Shown in pieces: positions 8,823 to 16,515 of a DNA stretch of 64,000 nucleotides; within the stretch, counting starts at the first letter, position 1; each line of letters opens with the position of its first letter. The notes below the pieces were generated by a model. It saw only the letters and a list, made by a program, of their open reading frames with translations, did no database searches and was not told the origin of the DNA. Source of the DNA: Streptomyces sp. HUAS 15-9 (GTDB taxonomy: Bacteria; Actinomycetota; Actinomycetes; Streptomycetales; Streptomycetaceae); NCBI RefSeq assembly GCF_025642155.1, contig NZ_CP106798.1, positions 3,906,001 through 3,970,000 of the forward strand, given 5' to 3'. A program made the translations under genes and the position numbers.

Positions 8823-8852
8823 TTGACACCGCACTGGTCCAGACCGCACGGT
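8823..8852 (+). promoter_or_regulatory. Promoter of the SIS-domain gene
   Basis: A consensus -35 TTGACA at 8823-8828 is followed after 18 bases by a weak -10, CACGGT at 8847-8852. The spacer contains the dre-like operator at 8833-8848, so a bound repressor would block RNA polymerase. Start codon at 8887. Confidence 0.55.
8833..8848. promoter_or_regulatory. DasR-responsive element (dre)-like operator
   Basis: ACTGGTCCAGACCGCA matches the published dre consensus ACTGGTCTAGACCACT at 13 of 16 positions, with the core TGGTC-CAGACC palindrome intact. DasR is the GntR-family N-acetylglucosamine-responsive repressor of Streptomyces. Position inside the promoter of a sugar-phosphate-binding gene, and next to the iron regulator, fits a real site. 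Confidence 0.7.
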
Positions 8853-8886
8853 GATCCGCGACACAGACGCTGCGAAGGGGCACCGC

Positions 8887-9642
8887 ATGAGCGACGGCAC
8901 GCCGGCCGACCAGTTCTTCGACGCCGCCATCGGCCTGCTGCAACGGGTCCGCGACGAGGAGCCCGAGGCCATCGCGGCCGCCGGCACCCTGCTCGCCGAC
9001 ACCGTCCAGGCCGGCGGCCGCCTGTTCGCCTTCGGCGCCGGCCACTCCTCCCTGGCCGCCCAGGACGTCGTCTACCGCGCCGGCGGCCTGGCCCTGATGA
9101 ACCTGCTGGCCGTCCCGGGCGTCGTGGGCGTCGACGTCACCCCCGCCACCCTCGGCTCCGCCCTCGAACGCGTGGACGGGCTCGCCTCCGCCGTGCTGGA
9201 GACCGCGCCGATCCGCTCCGGCGACGCCCTAGTGATCATCTCGCTCTCCGGCCGCAACTCCCTGCCCGTGGAGATGGCCATGAGCGCCCGCGCCCTGGGC
9301 ATCCGGGTCGTCGGCGTGACCTCGGTGGCGTACGCCTCGGAGACGAAGTCCCGGCACGCCTCGGGGACGTATCTGAAGGACCACTGCGACATCGTCCTGG
9401 ACTCGAAGATCCCGGTCGGCGACGCGGAACTCACCCACGAGGCCATCCCGGCCCCCTTCGCCCCCGCATCCACGGTCGTCACCGCCGCTCTCCTCCAGGC
9501 AGTCATGGCCACGACGGCCACCACACTGGCCGACCGCGGCATCGAGCCCCCGCTCCTGCGCTCCGGAAACGTCGACGGCGGCCATGAGTGGAACAGCCGG
9601 ATCATGGAGCAGTACCGCGACCGGATCTTCTACCGGCACTGA
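8887..9642 (+). CDS. SIS-domain (phosphosugar isomerase/binding) protein
   Basis: 251 residues from ATG 8887, with AAGGGG seven bases upstream. It has the SIS fold: LFAFGAGHSSLAAQDVVYRAGG near residues 45-65, the Ser-rich phosphosugar loop IISLSGRNSLPVEMA around 115-130, and a second loop GVTSVAYASETKSRHASG. Members bind or isomerise sugar phosphates such as N-acetylglucosamine or N-acetylmuramic acid phosphates; the exact substrate is not evident. The dre-like operator in its promoter supports a role in aminosugar metabolism. It is divergent from the iron regulator. Confidence 0.88.
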   Translation: MSDGTPADQFFDAAIGLLQRVRDEEPEAIAAAGTLLADTVQAGGRLFAFGAGHSSLAAQDVVYRAGGLALMNLLAVPGVVGVDVTPATLGSALERVDGLASAVLETAPIRSGDALVIISLSGRNSLPVEMAMSARALGIRVVGVTSVAYASETKSRHASGTYLKDHCDIVLDSKIPVGDAELTHEAIPAPFAPASTVVTAALLQAVMATTATTLADRGIEPPLLRSGNVDGGHEWNSRIMEQYRDRIFYRH

Positions 9643-9678
9643 TGCCCCGGACACGGGTACGGATACGACCGCGGCGGG

Positions 9679-11106
9679 CTACTTCTCCCCCAGCGCCCCG
9701 GCCAGATCCAGCGCCGCCCCGATCCGCACCGCCACGTCCTCCGCATACGTCGCGTCGGTCCGCTCGAAGCGGCTCCGCCCGGCCCCGCGCAGAAAGGTCA
9801 CGACGCCCAGCGTCCGCCCCCGGCTGCGCACCACCGCGCACAACGCGTGCACGGCGTCACCCGGCCACTGCCGGGCCAGCGCCCACTCCCGGGCCCGCTC
9901 CGCCGGGACGGACCCGGCATCGGCCCGCACCGACCCGGCCCGCTCCACGCACTGCAGCGCGGGATGCCCCTGCTCGTAGCGCACGGGCAGCCCGGCGTGA
10001 CCGGTGAGCACGCTCGGCCCCGGCGCCCCGGTGGGTGTCGCGGCCACCCGCACCAGCCGTACCGGCCCGGTCTCCCCGTCGGCCCGCGCTGGGCCCGCCA
10101 CCCGGTCGATCAGCGCGTGGTCGGCGAAACCGGCGAGCGCGAAGTCGAGGTGCACGGTGACCGCCTCCGCCGGGTCCTCGCACTCGGCGGCCGCCCGCGC
10201 CGCCCGGTGCAACTGGTTGGCGCGGAAGCGCAGCGTCGCCGTCTCCTGCTCGCCCTGCTTGGCCTCGGTCACGTCCTGGAACAGCCAGCCGACCCCGAGC
10301 GGCACCGGCTCCTCCGCGAGCGGCGAGGCCAGCCGCAGGAACCCGCTCCGCCAGCATCGCCGCTTCTCGCCCTCGGGCGTCCGTACGCTCACCCACATCT
10401 CGGCGGGCGCGGGCGGCGCGCCCTCGGCCAGCACATGGGTGAGCGCGCTCTCCAGTTCCTCGACCCCCTGGGCGAGCAGTTCGCCGAGCGGCCGCCCCAG
10501 CACGGACGTGCGCCCGATGCCCAGCGCGCGGGCCGCGTGCGCGTTCACCACGGCGGGCCGCAGATCCGCGTCGACCAGCACGACACCCCACGACGCGTCC
10601 TCGAACAACGCCTCGCTGAGCGCGATGGACCGCTCCAGGTCTATCTGCGCGTGCACCTCGCTGAAGGCGCAGTACACACCGGCGGGCTTCCCGTCCGGAC
10701 CGCGTACGGCGGCCGACTGCGTCCGTACGAGGACCCGGCCCCCGTCCTTCGTGACCAGCGCGAACTCGTGCACCTGCCGACCGGGGGCGTGCATCACGGA
10801 CAGCAGCCGCTCCTCGACCTCCTCGGCGTCCGCCTCGCGCACCGCCCAGCCGGCGAACCCGTGCCGGCCGACCGCCTCGGCCGCGGTCCAGCCGAGGATG
10901 CGCTCCGCCTCACGGTTCCAGTGCGTCACCACCCCGTCCGCGTCGAAGGCGCACAGGGCCGCGTCCATCCCGTCCAGCAGGGCGGCCAGCAGATCGGAGC
11001 CGCCCGTGCCGTCCGGGCCGTCGTCGGTCACGGGTCCGCCGCCGCTGGGCTCGGGCTCGTCGGGCCCCAGCTCATCGGTGGTCCCACTACGCCGGGAAGC
11101 ACTCAC
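9679..11106 (-). CDS. Two-PAS, GAF-like sensory protein without output domain
   Basis: 475 residues. After a disordered acidic N-terminus (about 40 residues) come two PAS domains: the first near residues 45-160 (CAFDADGVVTHWNREAERILGW), the second near 170-285 (VLVDADLRPAVVNAHAARALGIG). A degenerate GAF-like segment (about 300-470; AVVRSRGRTLGVVTFLRG near its end) follows. In Streptomyces such PAS/GAF arrays usually precede a PP2C phosphatase or histidine kinase-like ATPase, but this protein stops after the GAF-like region. It is convergent with the SIS gene, 36 bases apart. Confidence 0.82.
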   Translation of the reverse strand: MSASRRSGTTDELGPDEPEPSGGGPVTDDGPDGTGGSDLLAALLDGMDAALCAFDADGVVTHWNREAERILGWTAAEAVGRHGFAGWAVREADAEEVEERLLSVMHAPGRQVHEFALVTKDGGRVLVRTQSAAVRGPDGKPAGVYCAFSEVHAQIDLERSIALSEALFEDASWGVVLVDADLRPAVVNAHAARALGIGRTSVLGRPLGELLAQGVEELESALTHVLAEGAPPAPAEMWVSVRTPEGEKRRCWRSGFLRLASPLAEEPVPLGVGWLFQDVTEAKQGEQETATLRFRANQLHRAARAAAECEDPAEAVTVHLDFALAGFADHALIDRVAGPARADGETGPVRLVRVAATPTGAPGPSVLTGHAGLPVRYEQGHPALQCVERAGSVRADAGSVPAERAREWALARQWPGDAVHALCAVVRSRGRTLGVVTFLRGAGRSRFERTDATYAEDVAVRIGAALDLAGALGEK

Positions 11107-11242
11107 CTGGACCCCCTGCAGGCTGCGTCCGCACGTACGGCGCGAAAGTTTCGCTCACTCCCCTTCATTCAACTCGAACGTGACGCAGCACACACTTGGT
11201 TCCCGCAAGATTGAAGGAATCGTTGTAACAGACCACCGCGTC

Positions 11243-11695
11243 CTAGACCCCGTCGGACGCGAGCCTGAGATCCACCCACAGGTCGGTCTCACCGTCCAGC
11301 ACATACCGCTCGACCTCGGCGAACCCGCACTTCGCGGCGAAGCGCAGCCCGTCCTCGTTGACCGCGAGGACACATGTCTCGACCGCCCGGGCACCGAGTA
11401 CGCGCGCGTGGCCGAGACCGTTCTCGTAGAGGGCGGCCCCGTACCCGCGCCGCCGGTACTCCGGCAGCACCCGGGCGATGACCGTCGCCACCGCGTCCTC
11501 CCCCTGCGGCGGCCGCACGGTGGAACAGCCGACGAGCACGTCCCCCACGTAGGCGTTCTCCAACCGGTAGCGCCCCGCCCGCTCGCGGACCTCGTCGAGA
11601 TCCATCGCGGCGGGCGGCACGATCACGTTGTGGACGTGCCGCCACTGCTCCAGCATGGCCTCACCGGCCACGACCTCTATCCGAAGATCAGTCAC
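11243..11695 (-). CDS. GNAT family N-acetyltransferase
   Basis: 150 residues. The acetyl-CoA-binding motif is visible as RVLPEYRRRGYGAALYENGLGHAR around residues 80-103 (R/Q-x-x-G-x-G/A), followed by AVETCVLAVNEDGLRFAAKCGF. Acceptor substrate unknown. Its start is nine bases from the stop of the RidA-family gene, so the two are likely co-transcribed. GTG starts are also possible; the ATG giving MTDLRIEVV is taken. Confidence 0.88.
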   Translation of the reverse strand: MTDLRIEVVAGEAMLEQWRHVHNVIVPPAAMDLDEVRERAGRYRLENAYVGDVLVGCSTVRPPQGEDAVATVIARVLPEYRRRGYGAALYENGLGHARVLGARAVETCVLAVNEDGLRFAAKCGFAEVERYVLDGETDLWVDLRLASDGV

Positions 11696-11704
11696 CCGAG
11701 CAGG

Positions 11705-12109
11705 CTACGAGGCCACCGCCGCCCGCGAGGGCCGTCGCGCATACACCTCGATCTCGATCCGCATCCGGGGATCCGCGAGCCCGCACACCATCATCGTCGC
11801 CGCCGGCCGTACCTCGCCGAACACCCGCCGCAACGCCGGCCAGCACGGCTCGAAGTCCTCCCGCTCGGGCAGCAGATACCGCACCCGTACGACATCGGAG
11901 AACCCGCACCCCGCCTCGGCCAGCGCGTCGCCGATGTTCCGCAGACACTGCTCGGCCTGCTCCACCACGTCCTCGGAGATCCTCATGGTCGTGTAGTCGA
12001 ACCCGGTGGTGCCGGAGACGTGCACCCAGTCGCCGTCGATCACCGCCCGCGCATACCCGATCTGCTCCTCGAACACCGAACCACTGAGTACCGCACGCCG
12101 CTCCGTCAT
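11705..12109 (-). CDS. RidA/YjgF family protein
   Basis: 134 residues from ATG 12109 (MTERRAVLSGS), which fits the usual RidA length; the frame continues upstream without family similarity. Characteristic segments are YARAVIDGDWVHVSGTTGFD near residues 14-33 and the C-terminal IEVYARR. Many family members deaminate reactive 2-aminoacrylate or related imines; this copy has a longer middle (LPEREDFEPCWPALRRVFGEVRPAATMMV), so its exact substrate is not predicted. Followed by the GNAT gene on the same strand. Confidence 0.88.
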   Translation of the reverse strand: MTERRAVLSGSVFEEQIGYARAVIDGDWVHVSGTTGFDYTTMRISEDVVEQAEQCLRNIGDALAEAGCGFSDVVRVRYLLPEREDFEPCWPALRRVFGEVRPAATMMVCGLADPRMRIEIEVYARRPSRAAVAS

Positions 12110-12149
12110 GGCCGGAACGCTAGAGCCGTCGTGGTGAAGAAAAAAGTGG

Positions 12150-12178
12150 TTGATCGGTGGCCGAACGGTTCCTAGTGT
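12150..12178 (+). promoter_or_regulatory. SigHrdB-like promoter of the 12.2 kb structured locus
   Basis: TTGATC at 12150-12155, a 17-base spacer, then TAGTGT at 12173-12178. Transcription would begin around 12184-12186, leading into a short ORF and a highly structured region with no recognisable plus-strand gene behind it. Confidence 0.6.
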
Positions 12179-12211
12179 GTGATGCACACGAGAAGGGAGG
12201 TGGTTCGGCAG

Positions 12212-12250
12212 ATGTATGAATACCGGACGCGTGAGGTGACTGCGGGCTAG
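12212..12250 (+). CDS. Possible 12-codon peptide ORF (MYEYRTREVTAG)
   Basis: ATG 12212 to TAG 12250. A strong ribosome site, GGGAGG at 12195-12200, lies eleven bases upstream, and a promoter-like sequence 34 bases before that. The peptide is too short to classify. Because it is immediately followed by extensive inverted repeats, it may be the translated leader of a regulatory RNA rather than a functional protein. Confidence 0.4.
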   Translation: MYEYRTREVTAG

Positions 12251-12276
12251 CGGCTCGCCACCACACCCAGTGCGGT

Positions 12277-12401
12277 GCCGGACCAGCACGTGAGAGAAGC
12301 GTGCAGCCGGCCCAATCCCAGCAGTCACCCGACCCGCGAGCTCGCCGGTACGTCCGGCCGGCTTCTTCGCCCGAGAGGCGAAGGACCCGAGCTCGCGGGT
12401 C
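12277..12401 (+). ncRNA. Structured RNA candidate (nested inverted repeats)
   Basis: Three stems can be drawn. Stem 1: GCCGG/CCGGC (12277-12281 with 12307-12311) continued by GCACG/CGTGC (12286-12290 with 12300-12304). Stem 2: a perfect 14-bp pair, GACCCGCGAGCTCG at 12331-12344 with CGAGCTCGCGGGTC at 12388-12401. Stem 3, inside stem 2: CTTCGCC/GGCGAAG (12365-12371 with 12377-12383). Stem 2 ends ten bases from the pdxH stop and could also act as that gene's terminator. No known RNA family recognised. Confidence 0.5.
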
Positions 12402-12410
12402 GTCTGCGTT

Positions 12411-13085
12411 TCACGGGCTCAGGCGTTCCACCCTCCAGGAGCCGTCCGGTTCGGCGACGTAACGCAGGCGGTCGTGGAGGCGGTTGTTCCGGCCCTGCCA
12501 GAACTCCATCACGCGGGGCGCGACGCGGAAGCCGCCCCAGTGCGGGGGGACCGGGACCTGTTCGCCCTCGGGGTAGCGGGCGGAGAGTTCGGCGTAGGAG
12601 GCGTCGAGTTCGGTCCGTGAGGAGATCACCGAGGACTGGGCGCTGGCCCAGGCGCCCAGCTGGGAGCCGTGGGGGCGGGTGCGGAAGTACGCGGCCGTCT
12701 CGTCCCGCCCCGTGCGGCGGGCGGTGCCGGTGACGATGACCTGGCGGGCGATGGGATGCCAGGGGAAGAGCAGGGAGACGTACGGGTTCGCGGCGAGGTC
12801 CCGCGCCTTGCGGGAGTCGTAGTTCGTGTAGAAGACGAAGCCCTGCGTGTCGTACTGCTTCATCAGGACCGTGCGTGAGCTGGGACGGCCCTCGGCGTCC
12901 GCCGTGGAGACGACCATGGCGTTGGGCTCGTAGATCGTGCCGCCCGCGGCGGCCCGTGCGGCCTGTTCGAACCAGAGGGTGAACTGGTCCATGGGGTGGG
13001 CGGCGAGATCGCTCTCCTCGAAGCCTTCGACCCGGTAGTGCTTGCGCATGGCGGCCGGGTCGAGGATGGGTTCATGGTCGGTCAC
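12411..13085 (-). CDS. pdxH: Pyridoxamine 5'-phosphate oxidase
   Basis: 224 residues from GTG 13085 ([17 protein letters not shown]), which matches the family start; the frame extends upstream without similarity. It oxidises pyridoxine or pyridoxamine 5'-phosphate to pyridoxal 5'-phosphate with FMN. Family segments seen: [22 protein letters not shown] (FMN binding), [28 protein letters not shown], the [16 protein letters not shown] block and the C-terminal [15 protein letters not shown] ending in ERLSP. Divergent from the citrate synthase-like gene. Confidence 0.95.
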   Translation of the reverse strand: MTDHEPILDPAAMRKHYRVEGFEESDLAAHPMDQFTLWFEQAARAAAGGTIYEPNAMVVSTADAEGRPSSRTVLMKQYDTQGFVFYTNYDSRKARDLAANPYVSLLFPWHPIARQVIVTGTARRTGRDETAAYFRTRPHGSQLGAWASAQSSVISSRTELDASYAELSARYPEGEQVPVPPHWGGFRVAPRVMEFWQGRNNRLHDRLRYVAEPDGSWRVERLSP

Positions 13086-13184
13086 GCGGTCATCTTGCCG
13101 TATGCACGTACGACTTCGCGTGGCACTGAGTGCCGTTTGGGCTCCCCAAAGGTGACACTCGGAGATATCGTTCAGATGCCGTTC

Positions 13185-13205
13185 CGGTTGGGTGACCACC
13201 AACCG
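13185..13205. promoter_or_regulatory. Inverted repeat between pdxH and the citrate synthase gene
   Basis: CGGTTGG (13185-13191) and CCAACCG (13199-13205) form a 7-bp inverted repeat with a 7-base centre in the 242-bp divergent intergenic region. It could be an operator or a short hairpin; nothing further supports either. Confidence 0.35.
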
Positions 13206-13327
13206 TTCGGGGCATCACCGGGGTGACCGTTTCGGACCGCGAGTCCTGAGAGTGACCGTGGAGCCGCTGCGGCACCCGCTTCCTGGCATTCTTCGCCGCG
13301 CCGCACACAGCATCTAGGAGCCGCCTG

Positions 13328-14428
13328 ATGTCCGACTTCGTACCCGGGCTCGAGGGAGTCGTCGCGTTCGAGACGGAGATCGCCGAACCGGACAAGGAGG
13401 GTGGCGCCCTGCGCTACCGGGGGGTCGACATCGAGGACCTCGTCGGTCATGTCTCGTTCGGCAACGTCTGGGGGCTCCTGGTGGACGGAGCCTTCAATCC
13501 TGGGCTGCCGCCCGCCGAGCCGTTCCCCATTCCCGTCCACTCGGGTGACATCCGGGTGGACGTACAGTCGGCACTCGCCATGCTCGCCCCGGTGTGGGGC
13601 CTGAAACCGCTGCTCGACATCGACGAGGAGCAGGCCCGCGACGACCTCGCCCGCGCCGCGGTGATGGCGCTCTCGTACGTCGCCCAGTCCGCCCGCGGGC
13701 AGGGCCTGCCCATGGTGCCGCAGCGGGAGATCGACAAGGCGCACTCGGTCGTCGAGCGGTTCATGATCCGCTGGCGGGGCGAGCCCGACCCCAAGCACGT
13801 CGCGGCCGTGGACGCCTACTGGACGTCGGCCGCCGAGCACGGCATGAACGCCTCCACCTTCACCGCCCGGGTCATCGCCTCGACCGGCGCCGATGTGGCG
13901 GCCGCGCTGTCCGGTGCCGTGGGCGCCATGTCCGGGCCGCTGCACGGCGGTGCCCCGTCCCGGGTCCTCGGGATGATCGAGGAGATCGAGCGGACGGGTG
14001 ACGCGGAGGCGTACGTCAAGCGGGCCCTGGACCAGGGCGAGCGGCTGATGGGCTTCGGACACCGGGTGTACCGGGCCGAGGACCCGCGCGCGCGGGTGCT
14101 GCGCCGTACGGCCCGTGAGCTGGGCGCTCCGCGCTTCGAGATCGCGGAGGCGCTGGAGAAGGCCGCGCTGGAGGAGCTGCACAACCGCCGTCCGGACCGG
14201 GTTCTGGCGACGAACGTGGAGTTCTGGGCGGCGATCATGCTGGACTTCGCCGAGGTTCCGGCGCACATGTTCACGTCGATGTTCACCTGCGCCCGTACGG
14301 CGGGCTGGTCGGCGCACATCCTTGAGCAGAAGCGGACGGGGCGGCTGGTCCGGCCGTCCGCACGCTATGTGGGGCCGGGGCCGCGCAGCCCGCAGGAGGT
14401 CGAGGGCTACGCGGACATCGCCCACTAG
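13328..14428 (+). CDS. Citrate synthase-like protein
   Basis: 366 residues, in the short bacterial citrate/2-methylcitrate synthase group. Catalytic histidines are in GPLHGGAP (His206) and GFGHRVYR (His245), with the EHGMNASTFTAR block at 170-181. It would condense an acyl-CoA (acetyl- or propionyl-CoA) with oxaloacetate. Streptomyces carry several paralogues, and a gene paired with pdxH is usually the citrate synthase-like secondary copy rather than the main TCA enzyme. Start ATG 13328. Convergent with the oxygenase gene, 22 bases between stops. Confidence 0.88.
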   Translation: MSDFVPGLEGVVAFETEIAEPDKEGGALRYRGVDIEDLVGHVSFGNVWGLLVDGAFNPGLPPAEPFPIPVHSGDIRVDVQSALAMLAPVWGLKPLLDIDEEQARDDLARAAVMALSYVAQSARGQGLPMVPQREIDKAHSVVERFMIRWRGEPDPKHVAAVDAYWTSAAEHGMNASTFTARVIASTGADVAAALSGAVGAMSGPLHGGAPSRVLGMIEEIERTGDAEAYVKRALDQGERLMGFGHRVYRAEDPRARVLRRTARELGAPRFEIAEALEKAALEELHNRRPDRVLATNVEFWAAIMLDFAEVPAHMFTSMFTCARTAGWSAHILEQKRTGRLVRPSARYVGPGPRSPQEVEGYADIAH

Positions 14429-14450
14429 TCGCTATTCGCGTAGGCGCCGT

Positions 14451-15482
14451 TCACGCCGGGCTGAGCAGGTCCGCGTGGTGCCGTTCCGCCACCAGCGGGT
14501 GGGCCCTGAGCTTGCCCTTGAGCTCGTTGTAGCCGTACTCGGCGAAGAGCGGGTTGGCGGGGTCGTCGGTGATGCCCGGGGCGGTGGTCGCGTGCGGGAA
14601 GGGCAGCGGCTCCACCCGGGCGTCCAGCCGCGGGTTGTAGAAGAACGGGACGGAGAAGCGCTCGGTGGCGCCGGGCGGGCTGACGACGCGGTGGTTGGTG
14701 GCGATCAGATAGCCGTTGGTGGCCACTTCGAGCAGCTCGCCCAGGTTGACCACGAAGGCGCCCTCCAGCGGCGGCACGTCGTGGAAGAGCCCGTCCTCGC
14801 GCTGGACCTGCAGTCCGCCGACCGTGTCCTGGAGCAGCAGGGTCAGGAAGCCGTAGTCCTTGTGGGCGCCGACGCCCTGGTCGATGCCGTCGCCTGCGCT
14901 GCCGGGGTAGCGCACGAGCTTGAGGTGCGGGTGGGCGCTCCGGCCGAAGACCGGGTCGTAGAAGTCGGCGGGGGCGCCGATGGCGGCGAGCAGCTCGTGC
15001 AGGAGCCGGCCGGCGACGCCGCTGAGCCGGTCGATCCAGGCGAGCGCGGCGGTGCGCAGTTCGGGGAGGGCGGCGGGCCACTGGTTGGGGCCCTGCAGCC
15101 ACCAGTAGGCGGGCTCGCCCGGTGCGGGGACGTGGGCGGGTCGTTCGGCGCCTATGTCGAGCTGGTCGCGCCAGTCGCGGGCGCCCCGGGTGCGTTCGTC
15201 GCCGGTGCGGGTGTAGCCGCGGAAGTGGGGCGAGTTCACGTTGTCGAGGGCGAGCCGGTCGGCCACCGGAAGCGCGAAGAAGGCGCGCATGGCGCTGACC
15301 AGCGCGTCGGTCTCGGCGCGGGTGACTCCGTGCCCGACGAGCTGGAAGAAGCCGACGTCGTGGGCTGCGCTGTGCAACTGGGCTCGGAGGAGGGCTCGGG
15401 CCTGGGGGCCGCGGTCGGCGGCAGACAGGTCGATGATCGGGAGTTGAGCGTACGACGGGTTCGTCGCGGTGTGCGTCGTCAT
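14451..15482 (-). CDS. Isopenicillin N synthase-family 2-oxoglutarate/Fe(II) oxygenase
   Basis: 343 residues. The double-stranded beta-helix iron triad is intact: His207-x-Asp209 (GAHKDYG) and His264 (ATNHRVV), with the co-substrate RxS motif at Arg275/Ser277 (ERFS). The N-terminal segment LPIIDLS with GFFQLVGHGV is typical of this family. Such enzymes hydroxylate or otherwise oxidise small molecules; no biosynthetic neighbours reveal the substrate. A conserved-type leader peptide is encoded 95 bases upstream (15578-15655), suggesting control at the level of translation or attenuation. Start ATG 15482 has only a weak ribosome site. Confidence 0.88.
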   Translation of the reverse strand: MTTHTATNPSYAQLPIIDLSAADRGPQARALLRAQLHSAAHDVGFFQLVGHGVTRAETDALVSAMRAFFALPVADRLALDNVNSPHFRGYTRTGDERTRGARDWRDQLDIGAERPAHVPAPGEPAYWWLQGPNQWPAALPELRTAALAWIDRLSGVAGRLLHELLAAIGAPADFYDPVFGRSAHPHLKLVRYPGSAGDGIDQGVGAHKDYGFLTLLLQDTVGGLQVQREDGLFHDVPPLEGAFVVNLGELLEVATNGYLIATNHRVVSPPGATERFSVPFFYNPRLDARVEPLPFPHATTAPGITDDPANPLFAEYGYNELKGKLRAHPLVAERHHADLLSPA

Positions 15483-15577
15483 GGATGCGTCCACAGGGTG
15501 TGTGGGCCACGGGCAGGCCGCCGAGGGTAGGGCGGCGCCCAGGATGCCGTAAGAAAGGGGAGAATAAAGGGGCTGAT

Positions 15578-15655
15578 TCAGGCCGAAAGCCGACAGCCCA
15601 TGCTTGTGACGCGCACGTAGTCCACGTGACGGCGTCGAACAAGCATCGGAGGCAT
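15578..15655 (-). CDS. Putative leader peptide (RRHVD-type)
   Basis: 25 codons from ATG 15655: it contains MLVRRRHVDYVRVTSMGCR. The RRHVD..RV.S..CR signature is that of the short actinomycete leader peptides often annotated upstream of sulfur, cysteine and transport genes, in which Cys or Arg codons near the end are thought to sense charged tRNA. TACTCT lies six bases before the ATG, suggesting a leaderless mRNA with the ATG at the transcription start. It precedes the oxygenase gene on the same strand. The 250 bases upstream (15656-15905) hold no gene. Confidence 0.7.
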   Translation of the reverse strand: MPPMLVRRRHVDYVRVTSMGCRLSA

Positions 15656-15905
15656 GCGCCAAGAGTAACGCGCCCCGCCAACAAACCCCGGGGGCTGCCG
15701 ACACCCCCTCGCGCCCCGACAGCATCTCCCCCAGTCATGCCCCTGCGCGGCCGCCGAGCCCCCGGACCCGTCGACAGCCCCGTGTGCCTTGGCGCTTTGG
15801 CCCGGCGGACGCCTCCGGCCCCGCTGCCGATTCCTCGACCCGCGCCGCCGCTCCCAGGAGCCCGCCGGACAGCCCCGCACGCGTCGGCGCCCTGGGCGCC
15901 GGCCC

Positions 15906-16508
15906 TCAGCCCAGCGCGCTCTCCAGCAGCGCCGTCCACTGGGCCACCACCCGCTCGCGGCGGCCCGTGTCGTCCGTGAGGAGGTTGGCCAGGCCCAGGC
16001 CACGGGCCATGTCGAGGAGGCCCTGGACCGCTTCCCGTACGCCGGGGCGGGACTCGTCGGCGCCCAGTAGCTCGACCGCTATGCGGTGGGTCTCCCGGCC
16101 GACGCGGGCCTCCAGCTCGGTGACCCGGGGTCGCAGCTGGTCCTCGTCGGAGGCGGCGACCCACAGGTGGAGGGCGGCGCGGAAGAGGGGGCCGGTGTAG
16201 AGGCCGACGAGCGCGGAGACGACGGCGCGGCGGTCGGCGGCGCCCTCGGGGAACAGGGCGCGCAGGGCCGTGGAGCGTTCCTCGGCGACGTACTCGACGG
16301 CCGCGGTGAACAGGTCCTCACGGGTGCGGAAGTGGTGCTGGGCGGCGCCGCGGGAGACTCCGGCGCGTTCCGCGACGACGGAGACCGTGGAGCCCGCCCA
16401 GCCGCGTTCGGCCAGGCAGGCCACGGCGGCCTCCAAGAGCCGCTGCCTGGTGGCCCGGCTGCGGTCCTGTTTCGGCAGGCGGTCGCTTTCGGCCGTACTC
16501 ACACTCAT
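15906..16508 (-). CDS. TetR-family regulator of the acyl-CoA operon
   Basis: 200 residues. N-terminal helix-turn-helix at about 20-65 (TRQRLLEAAVACLAERGW, then AERAGVSRGAAQHHFRTREDL), with a helical ligand-binding domain behind it. It is the last gene of the minus-strand acyl-CoA operon, starting eight bases after the enoyl-CoA hydratase stop. Regulators in that position commonly respond to an acyl-CoA intermediate of the pathway and repress the whole operon; that role is inferred from position. Confidence 0.88.
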   Translation of the reverse strand: MSVSTAESDRLPKQDRSRATRQRLLEAAVACLAERGWAGSTVSVVAERAGVSRGAAQHHFRTREDLFTAAVEYVAEERSTALRALFPEGAADRRAVVSALVGLYTGPLFRAALHLWVAASDEDQLRPRVTELEARVGRETHRIAVELLGADESRPGVREAVQGLLDMARGLGLANLLTDDTGRRERVVAQWTALLESALG

Positions 16509-16515
16509 CTCGCGC

